Source of the DNA: Candidatus Segetimicrobium genomatis
GTDB lineage: Bacteria > Sysuimicrobiota > Sysuimicrobiia > Sysuimicrobiales > Segetimicrobiaceae
Reading direction: 5' to 3'
Assembly: GCA_005882275.1 (NCBI GenBank)
Contig: VBAK01000115.1
Location: 23,804 to 87,803, forward strand
Length of the DNA: 64,000 bases
Positions 61,377-64,000 of the stretch are shown here, piece by piece (position 1 is the stretch's first letter; every line of letters starts with the position of its first letter). The notes below the pieces were generated by a model that saw only the letters and a program-made list of their open reading frames with translations, did not search any database and had not been told where the DNA came from. The position numbers and the translations under genes are program-made.

Positions 61377-61784
61377 ATGAGGGCCAACACGGAGCACGTC
61401 ACCATCAATGTCGACCACCGCCACCTGTTTGCGTTCCTTGCCGACCCCGGCAACCTTCCCAAATGGGCCGTGGGTTTTTGCCGGGCGATTCGGCGAGACG
61501 GAGATCGCTGGTTCGTCCAGACGCCCCAGGGTGAAGTGGCCATCCGCTACCTTACCAACCCCAATCTGGGGACCATTGATTTCTACATCTCCCTTGGGCC
61601 GGGGATTGAAGTGGCCGCATTCTCGCGCATCATGCCAAACGGCAACGGATCTGAGTACGTCTTCACGCAGTTTCAAGCCTCGTCAATCTCCGATGATGTG
61701 TTCGAGGCCCAAGTCCGCGCGTTGAAAGAAGAACTGGTGGTGCTCAGGGCCCTCATGCATGCGCAGGCAGCCTGCCCCGCCTGA
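61377..61784 (+). CDS. SRPBCC-like protein
   Basis: ANTEHVTINVDHRHLFAFLADPGNLPKWAVGFCRAI START-like beginning. Confidence 0.75.
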   Translation: MRANTEHVTINVDHRHLFAFLADPGNLPKWAVGFCRAIRRDGDRWFVQTPQGEVAIRYLTNPNLGTIDFYISLGPGIEVAAFSRIMPNGNGSEYVFTQFQASSISDDVFEAQVRALKEELVVLRALMHAQAACPA

Positions 61785-62241
61785 GCCCACGACGGGAAGC
61801 CAAGCAACAACTCGGGCGACTCGCGAGAACCTCGGGTTCCTCCTGGCGAAGGCGTCGCAGCGGTGGAACGAGATGCTCTACGAAGCATTTCGTCGGGCGG
61901 GATATAGAGATGTGAGGCCCGCCCACGGGTCAATTCTGATCCCGCTCTTTGAAGAAGACGGGTTACGCATGGGGGAGCTGGCGAAACGATCTAGGCTTAG
62001 CAAGCAGACCATGACCGCCCTGATCAGGATCATGAAGCAAAGGAAGCTTATCCTCCGCCGCCGTGACCCGGTCGATGCCCGCGCATCCAGAATCTACCTG
62101 ACGCCTCGCACCCGCCGGTTCAAACCAGTGGTAGAGAGAATCCTCCGAGAGATGGATGAGAGTGTCGAAGCGAGACTCACATCAGGGCGCTACGCGCAGG
62201 TTACAGCAGCTCTCAAAGTGGTCATGAACCTCACGCGTTAG
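61759..62241 (+). CDS. MarR family transcriptional regulator
   Basis: GELAKRSRLSKQTMTALIRIMKQRKLILRRRDPVDARASRIYLTPRTR wHTH with wing. Confidence 0.88.
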   Translation: MRRQPAPPEPTTGSQATTRATRENLGFLLAKASQRWNEMLYEAFRRAGYRDVRPAHGSILIPLFEEDGLRMGELAKRSRLSKQTMTALIRIMKQRKLILRRRDPVDARASRIYLTPRTRRFKPVVERILREMDESVEARLTSGRYAQVTAALKVVMNLTR

Positions 62242-62600
62242 TTCCCGCTTCGCTGGGAGAGCGTGCTCGCGCCACCCCGCAATCGCGGTGATGGATGCGC
62301 ATGACAAGGAGTGCGGCTTCTCCGTGAGGGCATGGTGAGGCCCCTTACAGTAGGACGCTGCTCCGGCTGATATAATTTGGGTCGAGGCTCGCATGTCGAA
62401 GCACCCACGGAACTTGACGACATTCAACCGCCCGGACAAGGTGTGGTACCTTCGTCAAACTGCACCCTATCCCGAAACCTGCTTGAGGACATCCTGCGGC
62501 GCGGCATCCACCCCACGATGCTGGCCGTGATTAACGTCGAAGGCCAGTGAAGGAACTCTTCGGTTAAGGTCACGAGTTCAGAATAGCGCCCCCGGCGGTC

Positions 62601-63338
62601 CTAAGAGTTCACCACCATGCGATAGCCCTTGTCCTGCAGCCTCACGAGTTCCCCCACCGCCGCGGGAATAAGGATGCCGTTCGGAATCAGGTGTCCCTGG
62701 ATCTCAGCGAGAATCTGCTCGGCTGTCTGGTTGTCCGGGTTCCGATCCTTGCTTGCGGCCGCCGCACCGGCGTGCCCGTGAACGGTCTGGTGTCATATCA
62801 GGAACAGGACCCCGCGACGCTGGAGACCCTCGATGCTCGTATCGGAATAGTAGGGGTGATTCCTCTCCTTGGGGGGCGACGACACCTCTTGATCTGTGAT
62901 CTTACTCTTGTACCAGAGGTTGCGTGTTGCGGGGGCTCCCGTGGAGGGATCCTTGACGCCGAGCGCTTCGCCCAACTTGTACTTCTCCCAGATGTGGTCG
63001 TCGTACATGGCGCCGTTGGCCGAAGAGTACGCCTGCACCACGACCTGGATCTGGTCGGCTGGGATGTTGTAGGAAAACTGGAATCCGTTCAGTCCGTTCG
63101 AGATGTTCGGATAGATGATCGGATTCTGGATGTTGGGCCACGCGTACAATTGCCGGATCCTGACCTTCCGGTTCACAATTGCCTCGTACTTGTCGAACCG
63201 ATAGGCAGGGTCGCCGGGGCGAAGGTCGTGTGCCTCGACTGCCCCAGAGAAGCCTGCCAGAGTGGTCGCTCCCGCCGCTCCCCACACTGTCTTGAAGAGT
63301 CCGCGTCTGCTCACCCCGTTGTCCGCCAACGGACCCAC
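62601..63338 (-). CDS. Selenoprotein: Tat-exported DsrE-like protein; Sec at UGA 62793-62795
   Basis: VSRRGLFKTVWGAAGATTLAG Tat signal; DsrE-like ...SIEGLQRRGVLFLIUHQTVHGHAGAAAASKDRNPDNQTAEQILAEIQGHLIPNGILIPAAVGELVRLQDKGYRMVVNS*; 64 in-frame codons follow the UGA. ORF track stops at the UGA. Confidence 0.85.
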
Positions 63339-63343
63339 CTCCC

Positions 63344-63360
63344 ATGGTTCTCAGAACCAT
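63344..63360. promoter_or_regulatory. Palindrome ATGGTTCT-C-AGAACCAT
   Basis: 8-bp perfect arms with 1-bp centre, 6 bp upstream of the Tat-DsrE selenoprotein start. Confidence 0.5.
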
Positions 63361-63519
63361 TTGAAGGGGCGTTCGATCTTCGACGGACGCTTCCTTCCAC
63401 AGGGCTGCTGGGTGATCAGTTCACGTACCGCACGCAGTACGAGCAGTATGCGCGGCGCACCTCGTGAGTCACCTCCAACCTCTGGCCCGTAGAGCGCCGG
63501 GCCGAGGCTGAAAGTTCAT

Positions 63520-64000
63520 TCACCACGCGCGTTCCCACCGGTAACCGCCGCGTTCCCGCGCGATCCGGCCCCATGCCGGGAACCGCTCGTGCGTGAACAC
63601 GAGGGTCGCGCGCTCGGGCACAGCGTCCGCGACGAGGCGGCCGCGCGACGCGCGCATCGCCGCCTGATCGCGGCCGGCGGGAACCCAGTCGTGGTGCTCG
63701 ACCTCACACGGCAGATGGAAGAGGTCGCCCACGTAGTAGAATGCCTCCCCCACCGAGCGAACGCGCACGATGGAGTGCCCGGGGGTCTCGCCGGGGGCCG
63801 GGATCATCGTCACCCCCGGGACAATCTCGCGCTCGTCATCGACGAGATCGAGCAGGCCAAGCCCTTCGACGATCCCGAGGCGGACCGCCAGGTCCGAGCC
63901 CCGGTCCTCCCGCGCGGGATTGCGGGCCCAGTCGGCGCGGCCGATCAGATGCCGGGCCCGCGGGAATCGGGCCGCATCCCGGCCCTCCCGCTCGACCGTC
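63520..64000 (-). CDS. MBL-fold metallohydrolase, truncated by window edge
   Basis: IPAPGETPGHSIVRVRSVGEAFYYVGDLFHLPCEV; frame open to the window end. Confidence 0.82.
   Translation of the reverse strand, partial: TVEREGRDAARFPRARHLIGRADWARNPAREDRGSDLAVRLGIVEGLGLLDLVDDEREIVPGVTMIPAPGETPGHSIVRVRSVGEAFYYVGDLFHLPCEVEHHDWVPAGRDQAAMRASRGRLVADAVPERATLVFTHERFPAWGRIARERGGYRWERAW

Noticed and set aside
61377-61784. Terminal UGA of the SRPBCC gene (QAACPA-UGA) as another Sec codon
   Set aside because: Following codons have no similarity-like continuation and the MarR gene already overlaps; an ordinary stop.
62380-62548. Short ORF fragments (e.g. TLSRNLLEDILRRGIHPTMLAVINVEGQ) after a TATAAT-like box
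   Set aside because: Too short, no clear start or SD, no recognised family; may be a gene remnant but not supportable.

Overview
High-GC bacterial chromosomal segment; the lineage cannot be assigned from sequence alone. Most of it is ordinary metabolism and transport: three peptide/opine-type ABC systems, one sugar and one polar-amino-acid ABC operon, hydrolases, dehydrogenases and FAD amino-acid oxidases. It also has archease-RtcB, DivIVA, cold-shock proteins, MutM and three tRNAs (Arg-CCU, Arg-ACG, Ser-GCU). The most notable signal is three genes that the ORF track splits or hides at an in-frame UGA, each of which reads through as a selenoprotein: (1) a SelW/Rdx-like protein with CTSU (41816-42058,+); (2) a peroxiredoxin-like UPFC protein fused to a DsbD-N-like domain, starting 11 nt after a tRNA-Ser gene (60265-61260,+); (3) a Tat-exported DsrE-like protein with Sec in GVLFLI-U-HQT (62601-63338,-). 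UGA is an ordinary stop elsewhere in the window, so this looks like Sec recoding and not code reassignment. A second candidate for something undescribed is a tightly coupled pair (34174-35198,-): a small winged-helix protein plus a free-standing HTH/LAGLIDADG protein that appears to have lost one catalytic acid, suggesting a WhiA-like regulator. All family calls come from reading the sequence by eye; no database search was run.
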